Assembly: GCA_016715645.1 (NCBI GenBank)
Contig: JADJZR010000003.1
Location: forward strand, 291,265-355,264
Direction: 5' to 3'
DNA: 64,000 nt
From: Elusimicrobiota bacterium
GTDB lineage: Bacteria; Elusimicrobiota; Elusimicrobia; FEN-1173
This document shows, in pieces, positions 45,753 to 55,319 of the stretch. The notes below the pieces were generated by a model. That model was given only the letters and a program-made list of their open reading frames with translations, did not search any database and had not been told where the DNA came from. Numbering within the stretch: position 1 is the stretch's first letter; every line of letters starts with the position of its first letter. Position numbers and translations under genes: made by a program.

Positions 45753-48700
45753 TTCCGGGGCTCCGTGTCCGATGAGGCACGCCGCCACGGGAGAGAACCA
45801 AACCGCCAAACGTTCTCCAACGCCAGCCGCCGTTCGGGCGGCTGACCCAAGAGTGATTGAGAATCGAGTTCCGTTGACGCGCGCATGTAGACGCTTCCTT
45901 TGACTTGCAGGATCAGTTCAATTTGGTCGCGAAAATAGGTTTGGTCTTTGGTTTCGTCTAATTTGACCTTGTAAACGCCGGAGAGACGGTCGGTCAGCCG
46001 AACCCGGGCCGAAGCCCCCGCTCCCCGAAGATATTCGGTCAATGTTTCTTCTTGCGCGGCGGCTTTGGTTTTGTTCACCGAAGCGACGGTGGGGGCCTCT
46101 TCCTGGGATACCGGAGGCTCATAGATCGGAGAGATCATATCAATTCCAAATTTTTGAGCCAACCGGTTCGCCGCCGGAGCCGCGCTGGTTCCCGCCAGTT
46201 GAACCAACCCGGCTTTTAGCAATTGATCACGGTCCGTCTGGGTGAACGGTTGGTCGGCGGAAACGCCCAAGGCCTTCATGGCGACCCGGTCGGATTTCAT
46301 GTCGGGATTGTTGCGCGAAACAAATCGCGGTTGAAGATCCGCAATGAGAGCCCGATCCACCACCATGAAAATCGTGTCGTCCGTGGCAAGGCCCCGCCCG
46401 TCCACCGTGGTCACGGTCCGCTGGGCCTCGCCGGAAAGATACGCTTGCATTCCCTCCGCTCCCAAACCGGGTCGGGAATCGTTGATCAACTCGAAAGCGC
46501 CCCGGTTAACCTTAAACAGTTGGCCCAGATAATTAATCATCCCCTCGTCGGCGTCCACGCGCCCCTGGGCCGACCATTCCCCGGGCCGACCCGCCAAAGC
46601 CAATTGACCGCGGAGTTTGACATCCACATACTCGTTGCGATACCAGGTGTCTTTGCCCGTTTTCAACAACACATCCCACCGGGCTTGCCGCCAAAAATTT
46701 TTCCACCACCGGGGCCCCCTGAGTTCACCCCGGGCCGTTTTCGCGGGGGGATAGGTAAAATGGGTCCGTTCCAACTCGGCCAAACCCGATATCGTATGCT
46801 GTCCATGGGGCCCTTTGACGCGCAAAGACAAACGGGGTTCCCCCGTTGTGATGCCTTTTAACTTCTCGGACAAAAATGAAAACCGCCCCAACAACGGTCC
46901 CGGGGGCACGCTCAACTGGGGGACCTCCACCGACACACCCCGTTGGCCGTCCGTTTGAACCGACAAATCATATTCCACGGGGGCTCCACCCCGAATTCCC
47001 ACATCGCCCGCCATTTCGATCCAGCCCTTTCCCACGCGAGCGCGGGCGTTTTCCACCCGAGCCCGATCGTTTTGAAACCGGATTTCGCCGTTGATGTCGG
47101 TGGCCCGGGGCACGTATTCATTTAAACGAAGCTGGCCCTCTTGAACTTTCAAAAACCCTGTCACCTGCGGAATCCGCCGTCCCGGCTTCACCGACAGTTC
47201 TCCCCAAAAGTTCCCCCGCGCCGATCGGCACAGGGGCCAAACGTCCTCTAAAATGACCGCTTTGCCTTCTTCCAACCGAACATTCAGTTCCAACTTCTCC
47301 CAGCCGTCCCCTTGCCGAACAGGGATCGTGGCCGAGCCCGTCACCCGGTATCCTTTCCGTCGGACCAGATTCAACCCGGCGACATGAACAGCGCCGTCAA
47401 TCCAATGGGCTTGGGCGGTGATCCGGTCGTAAGGGAGGGGCCCCAGGGCCCCGGGCCCCCCGGAGATATCCGCTGAAAGGTCGGGTTGTTGAAATGAACC
47501 ACGTCCGCGAACCCGCACGTCCCAGAACCCGGTTAAAGGCCACTGGATGTCCGCGAGAGGGAGTAACGCGTCGGCGTCCAACCCCCGCCCTTGCAAAGTA
47601 AAGTCCCATAGGTCCGGACCCACTTCACCCGCCATGACCAGTTTACGTTCTCCCGCCTTCCACAGGGTGAGGTTTTCAAAAAACAGCTGAGGCCATCGCG
47701 CCAACCGCACTCGCCCTTTTAAAAATGTCGACGAACCGGAGATATTCTCAAAAGTGACGGACTCCCGGGTCAGTCCGAACCGGGCCAAATCCCCATCAAA
47801 CACCTGATGATTGACCCACAATCCGTCAGCCCCGACCGTTCCCGACAGGGCCGCGGCCTGGAAATCGTAGGCGCCCTGGAACCCCGCCCCGCCGAAAATT
47901 CGCAGGGGACCCCACCGCAAATTGCGGATATCGCTAGTGAAATGAAACTCCCACCGGCCTTTATGAGACCACGTCGCCCATCCGCCGGGCCGAACACGCA
48001 AAAACCCTTCCGACGTTTTAACATGGACCTGGTTCACAAGGACTGAGCTACCCATCACGGTAAACTGTCCTTTCGCGCTCAACGGCTCCGCTTTGGGTCC
48101 AAACCCCGCGGCGGAAATCCCAGCGGTTCCCGACATCGCTCTCACGGGCCCCGCAAGAGAAAGGTGCCCCTCCACCACCCCCCCGGCCCCCTTCGAAACG
48201 CCGACGGATTTCAATAACGGAGCCAAAGGCGTTTCAACCAACCGGGCGTTCACGCGTGCCTCGGGCACAGGTCCCGGAACCCACCGGCCGGTTCCTTCGA
48301 TGGCCCCCCCCTCGGTGAACCGAATCTCCGCGTGAGGAACATCCAGAAAACGGTCCCACGCGGCCCGCGCTTCTCCAACGAACGACATCTCCTTCCAGCG
48401 CGACTGCGCCAACATGAATCGACCTTCAGCGGTGGGATTTCCCCAGGTTCCGCCCAGGGTTCCCGCCCCGTTCAGGTGCCCCAAAAGCAACGGGGCCACC
48501 CCATCCGCCCCCGACTGAAACAGTCTCTCGTTCGCAAAAAGAGCAGGCACGGAAAGGTCCTTGATTTCAAATCGGCCCGTCACCCGCCCGTCGGTCCGGG
48601 AAAGGAACGCTTCCCCCCTCAGCCCCCGCTGAACCGTCACTTCGCTCAGCCGGATCGTATCGGGGTTCCATGAAACCGCCAGCCGAACCGCTCCCGCGTC

Positions 48701-51088
48701 CAAGGGCGCCGCCTCGCCGATCACCACCGATGGGGAAGACCAGGTCCCGCGGCCTTCTCGTCGGCCCGCATGCCAAGTCCCCCGAGCGGTCCAAGAAGAA
48801 CAGAGGGAAGACCATGTCCCGGGAAACTTTTTGACCGATCCCGATCCTTCCCAATCCCAGAGGGCAGCGGAGCCGGCCAGGCCTTCCCTTTTATTAACAG
48901 ATCCACGACAATCAAAGGCCCCTTCCTTTGTCCGCAGGGACAGCGTTTCCAAATCCATCCTGTCGTTGCGGACAAAGGCCACCGTCCGAAGGGCCTCAAA
49001 ATTAAAATTATTCCAATGGCCCTGCTCAACAGTGAAACGCGCCCATCCCTGAGGTTTTTTGTCACGTCCCAGGCGCACCGACATTCCTCCCGCCACCATC
49101 CCCGACACCGTTGGGGACCCCCGCCAAAAATCAAATATTTTATCCGCCGACGTTCGATGGAGTTCAGCGGTCAGTTGACCGCCCTTACCAAACAACCACG
49201 TTCCCTCGGCACGCACCGAGTCGTCCCATGTCCCCTCAGTCAACGTGATCCCCGATCGACCGCCCCGCCAAAGGCCTTGGGCCCGATGAAGAAGTCCGCC
49301 GGTCCGCCAGCGAATTTCATCCGCGGAAAAATTCCCCACCGCCAAAGGATCGCCCCACCGGCCCTGGACTCGGCCCGACAAGCTTAATCGGCCTTCCACG
49401 TCCGGAAACCGTTTGGTCAAGAATGGAAAATAGGATAACGGGAACCCGTCCACCCGGGCCTCGAGCCCGATGTTTCCGTCCGCGTCTTTCAAGAACCCCT
49501 GAGCCGAAATTCTCAGACCGCCCGAATCATAATGAAACCGTTCCACGCGCCATTGGTTTAACCGTTCGGCGATTTCCACGTCAAAATTCCCCCCCACCCC
49601 CCGCACCCGCGCACCGCGGGGGCCCATTTGAAATAGGCCTTCCACAGGGGCCGTTTCCCGATGTCCTGTCCACGAAAACCCGTCGATGCGAAGTTGTCCT
49701 TCCGCCTCAGGAAACAGGCCCGGTTGATCGCCAAGGTCCATTGAAAAAGAAACGTCCAGGGTGCCGCCCACGCGGCGCCATCCGTTCTGCTCCGCCAATA
49801 CACCCAAATCCAGGCCGTTGGCGGTGCCCCGCCAACGTGGCTGGTTTTGAACCGCCCCGTCCCGAGTCAACTCCACGGCACCCCCCATGCCCTTTATCGA
49901 AACAAACAGATTTTGTTTGTCCCAATTTCCAAGTGCCGAAAAATCAGGGATAACCAGGCCCGGCACCCCCGTCCCTCGAACCGTGGCTGTCCACGAACCG
50001 CGAGAATCCGACACCGCTCCCGAAAATTCACCCGCGGTGTCCAAAGTCCCCCAGCGAGGAAAAACCGCCAGCGACTTCAAACCGGACTGGGCTAAATCGG
50101 CCAGCGGCACCGACTCACCTTGCCATCGCAAATGCGCTTGGCCGGAAGGAAACTGGACGTTGCCGGAAACGGCCAGGGATTGGAAAAAACGCATATCGAT
50201 TTGTTCCACCCCGTCGTTGGTAAACGTCGCTTTCCCCTTTAAAGGGACCCCGCGATCTTTCGAACCGGCCCCCGGCGGTGTCCATAAACCGTCGACTTGC
50301 AAATCCGCCGACCAGCGTGATGTCCGCAGAAAATCCGCCGGGCTCATGGCAACGGAATCCAACGGGACGCGCTCCCATTTTGCGCGCAACAACCCGCTGA
50401 CTTGACCCGCGGCCGTTCCCCACCGAGATTCGATCGCACCGGAAAAGGGGGCCAGGGAGAAATGGGATAGGTCCAAGGTTGTATCGACATCCATCCGTGG
50501 AGGGCCGAACAGGGGACGGTCGCATTGCACAACCAAACGGATGGCCCCTTCTCCAAAATCCGCCCGGGATTTTAACGAAACGGACCGAGGCGTGAGTTGA
50601 AGGTCTCCCGACACACCCGTCAAAACCAGAGCGGGGGTGGTTGAACTTTTGTCCACCCGCAGTTCACCCGCCGACCAGGTCAAACGATGCAAAGGAATGG
50701 TCTGAAAAGCCGAAAAGGAAAAATCGGACGAACCGCCCCCAGGCCCCACCGCGTGAACCACAGGATTTTCCAATTGAGATCGACCTAAGGTCAGGGAAAA
50801 CACAGCGAACGGCGTGGCGTCTCCGGCATACGCCGTATGGAACGTCCACCGGGAGCAGGTAAACACGGGTCGATCGGAAGGGCCCACGCGAACACCGCGG
50901 GCTTGAACGTGAAACAGAAAGGGGTGAATGGAAAGAGAGTCGAGCCGAACCTCCTGGCCCAACCTCCGGGAGAGATCTGTTTGGATTTTATTTTTTAGCC
51001 AAATTTCCGCTTCCGGACGAATCCAGAACGTCCAGGCAGTCGCCCCCGCCATGGCGAAAAAAAACAACCCCAACAATCGCCACCGCAT
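45749..51088 (-). CDS. tamB: TamB-like translocation/assembly module protein
   Basis: A 1779-residue AsmA/TamB-like protein: a single N-terminal membrane anchor (LLGLFFFAMAGATAWTFWI), then very long repeated beta-strand sequence forming the periplasm-spanning groove, and a C-terminal DUF490 domain with DVLLKTGKDTWYRNEYVDVK, INYLGQLFKVNRGAFEL and MIYEPPVSQEEAP-like end. TamB proteins bridge inner and outer membranes and are implicated in phospholipid transport and outer-membrane protein assembly. It follows clpC by 9 bp and overlaps bamA by 4 bp; the tamB-bamA pair is typical of diderms. Confidence 0.88.
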   Translation of the reverse strand: MRWRLLGLFFFAMAGATAWTFWIRPEAEIWLKNKIQTDLSRRLGQEVRLDSLSIHPFLFHVQARGVRVGPSDRPVFTCSRWTFHTAYAGDATPFAVFSLTLGRSQLENPVVHAVGPGGGSSDFSFSAFQTIPLHRLTWSAGELRVDKSSTTPALVLTGVSGDLQLTPRSVSLKSRADFGEGAIRLVVQCDRPLFGPPRMDVDTTLDLSHFSLAPFSGAIESRWGTAAGQVSGLLRAKWERVPLDSVAMSPADFLRTSRWSADLQVDGLWTPPGAGSKDRGVPLKGKATFTNDGVEQIDMRFFQSLAVSGNVQFPSGQAHLRWQGESVPLADLAQSGLKSLAVFPRWGTLDTAGEFSGAVSDSRGSWTATVRGTGVPGLVIPDFSALGNWDKQNLFVSIKGMGGAVELTRDGAVQNQPRWRGTANGLDLGVLAEQNGWRRVGGTLDVSFSMDLGDQPGLFPEAEGQLRIDGFSWTGHRETAPVEGLFQMGPRGARVRGVGGNFDVEIAERLNQWRVERFHYDSGGLRISAQGFLKDADGNIGLEARVDGFPLSYFPFLTKRFPDVEGRLSLSGRVQGRWGDPLAVGNFSADEIRWRTGGLLHRAQGLWRGGRSGITLTEGTWDDSVRAEGTWLFGKGGQLTAELHRTSADKIFDFWRGSPTVSGMVAGGMSVRLGRDKKPQGWARFTVEQGHWNNFNFEALRTVAFVRNDRMDLETLSLRTKEGAFDCRGSVNKREGLAGSAALWDWEGSGSVKKFPGTWSSLCSSWTARGTWHAGRREGRGTWSSPSVVIGEAAPLDAGAVRLAVSWNPDTIRLSEVTVQRGLRGEAFLSRTDGRVTGRFEIKDLSVPALFANERLFQSGADGVAPLLLGHLNGAGTLGGTWGNPTAEGRFMLAQSRWKEMSFVGEARAAWDRFLDVPHAEIRFTEGGAIEGTGRWVPGPVPEARVNARLVETPLAPLLKSVGVSKGAGGVVEGHLSLAGPVRAMSGTAGISAAGFGPKAEPLSAKGQFTVMGSSVLVNQVHVKTSEGFLRVRPGGWATWSHKGRWEFHFTSDIRNLRWGPLRIFGGAGFQGAYDFQAAALSGTVGADGLWVNHQVFDGDLARFGLTRESVTFENISGSSTFLKGRVRLARWPQLFFENLTLWKAGERKLVMAGEVGPDLWDFTLQGRGLDADALLPLADIQWPLTGFWDVRVRGRGSFQQPDLSADISGGPGALGPLPYDRITAQAHWIDGAVHVAGLNLVRRKGYRVTGSATIPVRQGDGWEKLELNVRLEEGKAVILEDVWPLCRSARGNFWGELSVKPGRRIPQVTGFLKVQEGQLRLNEYVPRATDINGEIRFQNDRARVENARARVGKGWIEMAGDVGIRGGAPVEYDLSVQTDGQRGVSVEVPQLSVPPGPLLGRFSFLSEKLKGITTGEPRLSLRVKGPHGQHTISGLAELERTHFTYPPAKTARGELRGPRWWKNFWRQARWDVLLKTGKDTWYRNEYVDVKLRGQLALAGRPGEWSAQGRVDADEGMINYLGQLFKVNRGAFELINDSRPGLGAEGMQAYLSGEAQRTVTTVDGRGLATDDTIFMVVDRALIADLQPRFVSRNNPDMKSDRVAMKALGVSADQPFTQTDRDQLLKAGLVQLAGTSAAPAANRLAQKFGIDMISPIYEPPVSQEEAPTVASVNKTKAAAQEETLTEYLRGAGASARVRLTDRLSGVYKVKLDETKDQTYFRDQIELILQVKGSVYMRASTELDSQSLLGQPPERRLALENVWRFGSLPWRRASSDTEPRK

Positions 51089-51097
51089 GGGACACTG

Positions 51098-53599
51098 TTA
51101 ACGCGGCGAAACGGCTTCCTGGGGCGGTGTGGTGGAAAAGACCAGCTTGCCGGCGGTTTTGTCGACCGAAACAAAGATGGTCGTGCCGGTGGAAACTTTT
51201 TTAGACAAAATATCTTCGGCCAAGGGATCTTCCAACATTCGTTGAATCGACCGCTGAAGTGGCCGCGCGCCGTAGTGAGGGTCAAACCCTTTTTCCACCA
51301 GGAACTCTTTGGCTTCTTCGGACAGGTTCACGGTCAGTCCCTGGGAAGCGATTTTCTTTTCCACCCGAGCCAACATGAGATCCAAGATTTTCCGGCTTTC
51401 TTCCCGGGTCAACGGATGGAATACAATGATGTCGTCAAGACGGTTCAAAAATTCCGGATTGAACGCTTTTTTGACCTCTTCCATCACGGTGTCTTTCATG
51501 GACGCGTAATCTTTGGCGGCGTCTTCCTGGATCAAAAACCCCAGGGATTTCCCTTTGGAAATTAACCGGGCCCCCACGTTGGAGGTCATGATGATCACCG
51601 TGTTTTTAAAACTCACCCGATGGCCCAAATTGTCCGACAACGCGCCGTCGTCCATCATTTGGAGCAGGATGTTGAAGGTGTCGGGATGGGCCTTTTCAAT
51701 CTCGTCCAACAACACCACCGAATAGGGTTTGCGACGAACGGCTTCGGTCAATTGGCCGCCCTCTTCGTATCCCACATAACCGGGAGGCGCCCCGATCAAT
51801 CGGGAAACAGAAAACTTCTCCATGTATTCCGACATATCGACGCGCACCAAGGATTCCTCGTTCCCGAACAAAAAGTCGGCCAAGGCCCGTGCCAACTCCG
51901 TTTTTCCAACCCCGGTGGGTCCGAGGAAGATAAAACTGCCCACGGGTTTCTTGGGATCTTTCAACCCGGTCCGACTGCGTCGGATGGACTGGGCAATGGC
52001 TTTGATGGCCTCTTCCTGACCGATGACGCGCTTGTGCAGTTCGTCTTCCATATGAACCAATTTCTGTTGTTCCGATTCGGTCAACTTCATGGTGGGGATT
52101 CCGGTCCATTTCGAGACCACGGAAGCAATGTCTTCGCCCGTCACCACGGGGACGGTGGCGTCTCTTTTTTCGCGCCAAGATTTACGGGCCTCATCCAGAG
52201 CGCGGCGCATTTCTTTTTCCTTGTCGCGCATTTTGGCGGCCTTTTCGTATTCTTGGGCGGCGATGGCGGCCTCTTTGTCGTGGGTCACCTTGTCGATTTC
52301 GCCTTCCCGCTCTTTCATTTCCTTCGGCCGTTGGGTGACTTGAAGGCGCGCCCGGCTACCGGCTTCGTCGATAAGATCGATGGCCTTGTCCGGCAAAAAA
52401 CGGTCGGTGATGTATCGGTCGGACAACTCCGCGGCGGCCTTGACGGCCTCGTCTTCAAACTTCACTTTGTGGTGGGATTCGTAGCGGTCGCGCAAACCCA
52501 GGATGATCTTAATGGTGTCTTCCACCGATGGGGGATCCACAATGATGGGCTGAAACCGCCGCTCCAAAGCGGCGTCGTGCTCGATGTATTTGCGGTATTC
52601 GTCCATGGTGGTCGCGCCGATGCATTGAAGCTCGCCACGGGCCAAGGAGGGTTTCAGCATATTGGACGCGTCGATCGCGCCTTCCGCGGCGCCCGCGCCG
52701 ATCACCGTGTGAAGCTCGTCAATGAACAAAACGATTTGGTTTTTGGCCCGGCGGATTTCTTCCATGATGTTCTTGAGACGTTGCTCGAATTCGCCTCGGT
52801 ATTTGGTGCCCGCCACCACGGCGGCCAAATCCAACGTCATGACCCGCTTGCCGTGGAGAAGGTCCGGCGCCTCTTCCGACGATAAACGCTGGGCCAGCCC
52901 TTCCACGATGGCGGTTTTTCCCACGCCGGGGTCGCCGATCAAGACGGGGTTGTTTTTCGTCCGTCGCAACAAAATCTGGACCACCCGCTCGATTTCGTTT
53001 TCCCGGCCGATCACCGGATCGAGCTTGCCTTCCCGGGCCATGGCCGTCAGATCCCGACCGAACTCGTCGAGCGTGGGGGTTTTGGATTTGGACTTCTGCC
53101 CGGACCCCGAGTGCCCTCCGCCGGAAGGAGGCGGGGGACCCGAAGGAGCCGGCCCCTGCTGTCCTTCGCCCAACAACGAAATAACTTCCTCCCGAACCAC
53201 GTCCAACCGCACACCCAAATTTTCCAACACGCGCGCCGCCACGCCTTCTTCTTCCCGGATAAGGCCCAACAAAAGATGTTCCGTGCCCACGTAGTTGTGA
53301 CCCATATTCTGGGCTTCTTCCACGGCCAGCTCGAGGACCTTTTTGGCCCGGGGGGTGAAGGGGATTTCACCCAGCAACATCACGTTATCGCCGGTGCCGA
53401 CAATTTTTTCCACTTCCCCGCGAACCCGGCGCAGGTCCACCCCCAAGTTCGCCATGACCTGGGCGGCCACGCCTTCACCTAAGGCGATCAGGCCCAGCAA
53501 CAAATGCTCGGTCCCCACGTAATCGTGGTTCAACCGTTTGGCCTCTTCTTGAGCGATCAAAATAACCCGCTGGGCACGTTCCGTAAAACGGTTTGACAT
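51098..53599 (-). CDS. clpC: ATP-dependent Clp protease ATPase subunit ClpC
   Basis: The start MSNRFTERAQRVILIAQEEA at 53599 follows GGAGG at good spacing; the 833 residues match ClpC. Features: two N-terminal Clp repeats (VGTEHLLLGLIALGEGVAAQ), NBD1 with GDPGVGKTAIVEG, a UVR motif in the short middle region (AQEYEKAAKMRDKEKEMR), NBD2 with GPTGVGKTELARAL, and the SLGFL segment expected of the ClpP-binding loop. ClpC unfolds substrates for ClpP. It has its own strong promoter. No clpP, ctsR or mcsAB gene is in the window. Confidence 0.96.
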   Translation of the reverse strand: MSNRFTERAQRVILIAQEEAKRLNHDYVGTEHLLLGLIALGEGVAAQVMANLGVDLRRVRGEVEKIVGTGDNVMLLGEIPFTPRAKKVLELAVEEAQNMGHNYVGTEHLLLGLIREEEGVAARVLENLGVRLDVVREEVISLLGEGQQGPAPSGPPPPSGGGHSGSGQKSKSKTPTLDEFGRDLTAMAREGKLDPVIGRENEIERVVQILLRRTKNNPVLIGDPGVGKTAIVEGLAQRLSSEEAPDLLHGKRVMTLDLAAVVAGTKYRGEFEQRLKNIMEEIRRAKNQIVLFIDELHTVIGAGAAEGAIDASNMLKPSLARGELQCIGATTMDEYRKYIEHDAALERRFQPIIVDPPSVEDTIKIILGLRDRYESHHKVKFEDEAVKAAAELSDRYITDRFLPDKAIDLIDEAGSRARLQVTQRPKEMKEREGEIDKVTHDKEAAIAAQEYEKAAKMRDKEKEMRRALDEARKSWREKRDATVPVVTGEDIASVVSKWTGIPTMKLTESEQQKLVHMEDELHKRVIGQEEAIKAIAQSIRRSRTGLKDPKKPVGSFIFLGPTGVGKTELARALADFLFGNEESLVRVDMSEYMEKFSVSRLIGAPPGYVGYEEGGQLTEAVRRKPYSVVLLDEIEKAHPDTFNILLQMMDDGALSDNLGHRVSFKNTVIIMTSNVGARLISKGKSLGFLIQEDAAKDYASMKDTVMEEVKKAFNPEFLNRLDDIIVFHPLTREESRKILDLMLARVEKKIASQGLTVNLSEEAKEFLVEKGFDPHYGARPLQRSIQRMLEDPLAEDILSKKVSTGTTIFVSVDKTAGKLVFSTTPPQEAVSPR

Positions 53600-53625
53600 A
53601 GGTCCTCCACAAGATGTCGTTCCGA

Positions 53626-53654
53626 ATTCTAATGCCAAAACCCGAATTTGTCAA
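53626..53654 (-). promoter_or_regulatory. clpC promoter
   Basis: TTGACA (53654-53649), a 17-bp spacer and TAGAAT (53631-53626), near-consensus sigma-70 boxes about 27 bp before the start codon, followed by a GGAGG ribosome site. No CtsR or CIRCE repeat is seen. Confidence 0.75.
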
Positions 53655-53716
53655 AAGTTTCTTTTTAAAGTAACGCCAAACTGAAGGAGAAAGTTCCCCG
53701 CTTATTTAATTCCCGG

Positions 53717-54634
53717 TTAAATCTCGACCCCATCGCGCTGGGTTAGGGTGTGAAACGCCGTGATTAAACGCCGCGTCTGGGCGCCCGGTTTGCCGTCTCC
53801 GATGGACCGAGCGTCGATCTTCACCACCGGGATCACTTCCGCCGCTGTCCCCGTCAAAAAAACCTCGTCGGCGGTGTACAATTCGAACGGGGTAAATAAC
53901 TTTTCTTCCGTCATCAGCCCCAGGGCCGGAGCCAAATCCAGAACCGCCCCCCGCGTGATGCCTTCCAAAGCCCCCGCCGACGGCGGCGGCGTCACCAACC
54001 GGTTTCCCTTCAGATAAAAGAGGTTGTCGCCGGTGCATTCGGCCACGTATCCTTCCAAGGACAACATGATCGCTTCCCGGGCCCCCGAGAGACCCGCCTC
54101 GATCTTTGCCAGAATATTGTTCAAGTAGTTTAACGACTTGATGTTGGGGTTCAGGGCCTGGCTGGAATTGCGCCGGGTGGACACGGTGTTCACTTCCAGT
54201 CCTTGGGTGTAACATTCCTTCGGATAAAGAGCGATTTTATCAGCGATAATAAACACCGTCGGTTGGGGACATTTTTTCGGATCCAACCCCAAATCGCCCA
54301 CCCCCCGCGTCACCACCAAGCGAATGTAGGCATCGCGCAACCCGTTGGCCCGCAACGTTTCAAGCACAGCCCCCGCCATTTCAGCCGGGGTCATCCCGAT
54401 GTCCAAAACGATGGCCCGCGCCGACCGATAGAGACGATCCAAATGTTCCTTGAGGCGAAAGACCCGCCCGTTGTAGGCGCGGATCCCCTCGAAAACGCCG
54501 TCGCCGTAAAGAAGCCCATGGTCGAACACCGACACGACAGCTTGTTCTTTCGGGACCAAGGCGCCGTTCATGTAGATCCGGAGGGAGCCCCCGCCCGGAA
54601 GAGTGGAAACTTTTTTTTGAGCTGTTTCGGTCAT
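53717..54634 (-). CDS. ilvE: Branched-chain amino acid aminotransferase
   Basis: A 305-residue fold-type IV PLP enzyme. Motifs: SVFDHGLLYGDGVFEGIRAY, the PLP-binding lysine in NPNIKSLNYLNNILAK, the phosphate-binding GYVAECTGDNLFYL and EVFLTGTAAEVIPV near the C-terminus, the last favouring branched-chain over D-amino-acid transaminase. It catalyses the final step of Leu, Ile and Val synthesis. The gene is 10 bp after the lolD stop codon and clpC follows with its own promoter, so it is the last gene of the lysS-lolC/E-lolD-ilvE unit. Confidence 0.88.
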   Translation of the reverse strand: MTETAQKKVSTLPGGGSLRIYMNGALVPKEQAVVSVFDHGLLYGDGVFEGIRAYNGRVFRLKEHLDRLYRSARAIVLDIGMTPAEMAGAVLETLRANGLRDAYIRLVVTRGVGDLGLDPKKCPQPTVFIIADKIALYPKECYTQGLEVNTVSTRRNSSQALNPNIKSLNYLNNILAKIEAGLSGAREAIMLSLEGYVAECTGDNLFYLKGNRLVTPPPSAGALEGITRGAVLDLAPALGLMTEEKLFTPFELYTADEVFLTGTAAEVIPVVKIDARSIGDGKPGAQTRRLITAFHTLTQRDGVEI

Positions 54635-54644
54635 GATCAAGGCC

Positions 54645-55319
54645 TCAATCGATTTTTTCCAAACATCCGTCCACCAGATGAAGCCGCCGGTCCATATGGG
54701 CGGCCAGCCGTTCGTCGTGGGTCACCAACACCAAGGTCGCCCCGTGGACACCCGTGGATTCCCTGATTAAATCTTCCACATCGCGGCCAATGCCCCGGTC
54801 CAGGTTGCCCGTGGGTTCGTCGGCCAGCAACAGCTTGGGATCGTTGGCCAACGCCCGCGCCAGGGCGGCCCGTTGCTGTTCCCCGCCCGAAGCTTCCGCC
54901 GGACGGTGATGAAGGCGATGCCCCAACCCCAAGCGTGTCAGCAAATCCCGAGCCCGCGCCCGCGCGTCGCGAGCGAAACGACGACGGATCAACAGAGGAA
55001 TCATAACATTTTCAAACAAAGAGAGATCCGGCAGAAGATGATGGGATTGAAACAGAAACCCGATGGTTTCCCCCCGCAAAGCCGTGGACTGGACATCGTT
55101 TAAGGTTGCCGCGTCGCGGCCCCCCAGTTCCAATCGCCCCGCCGTGGGCGGTGTTAGAAGGCCCAGTAGGTGCAACAGCGTGGATTTCCCCGCCCCTGAC
55201 GGCCCCACAACGGCCACCCGTTCCCCGGGCGCGATGTCAAAGGAAAGCCCTTTCAAAACCTCAACGGGACCAAAAGATTTTTGCAGGTTGTGCGCGCGAA
55301 TCAACGGGGCGCTCATCAC
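54645..55319 (-). CDS. lolD: Lipoprotein-releasing ABC transporter ATPase LolD
   Basis: A 224-residue ABC ATPase: Walker A GPSGAGKSTLLHLLGLLTPP, Q-loop FLFQSHHLLPDLSLFENVM, signature ASGGEQQRAALARALANDPK and Walker B LLLADEPTGNLD. The QSHHLLPDL-type Q-loop and the adjacent permease mark it as LolD. It powers release of lipoproteins from the inner membrane for outer-membrane delivery. It overlaps the permease by 4 bp. Confidence 0.93.
   Translation of the reverse strand: MMSAPLIRAHNLQKSFGPVEVLKGLSFDIAPGERVAVVGPSGAGKSTLLHLLGLLTPPTAGRLELGGRDAATLNDVQSTALRGETIGFLFQSHHLLPDLSLFENVMIPLLIRRRFARDARARARDLLTRLGLGHRLHHRPAEASGGEQQRAALARALANDPKLLLADEPTGNLDRGIGRDVEDLIRESTGVHGATLVLVTHDERLAAHMDRRLHLVDGCLEKID

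Noticed and set aside
43419..51088. Annotating the tamB-bamA pair as TamB-TamA
   Set aside because: The barrel protein appears to have five POTRA domains and is the only BamA-like protein in the window, so BamA is the better call; TamA normally has three POTRAs.
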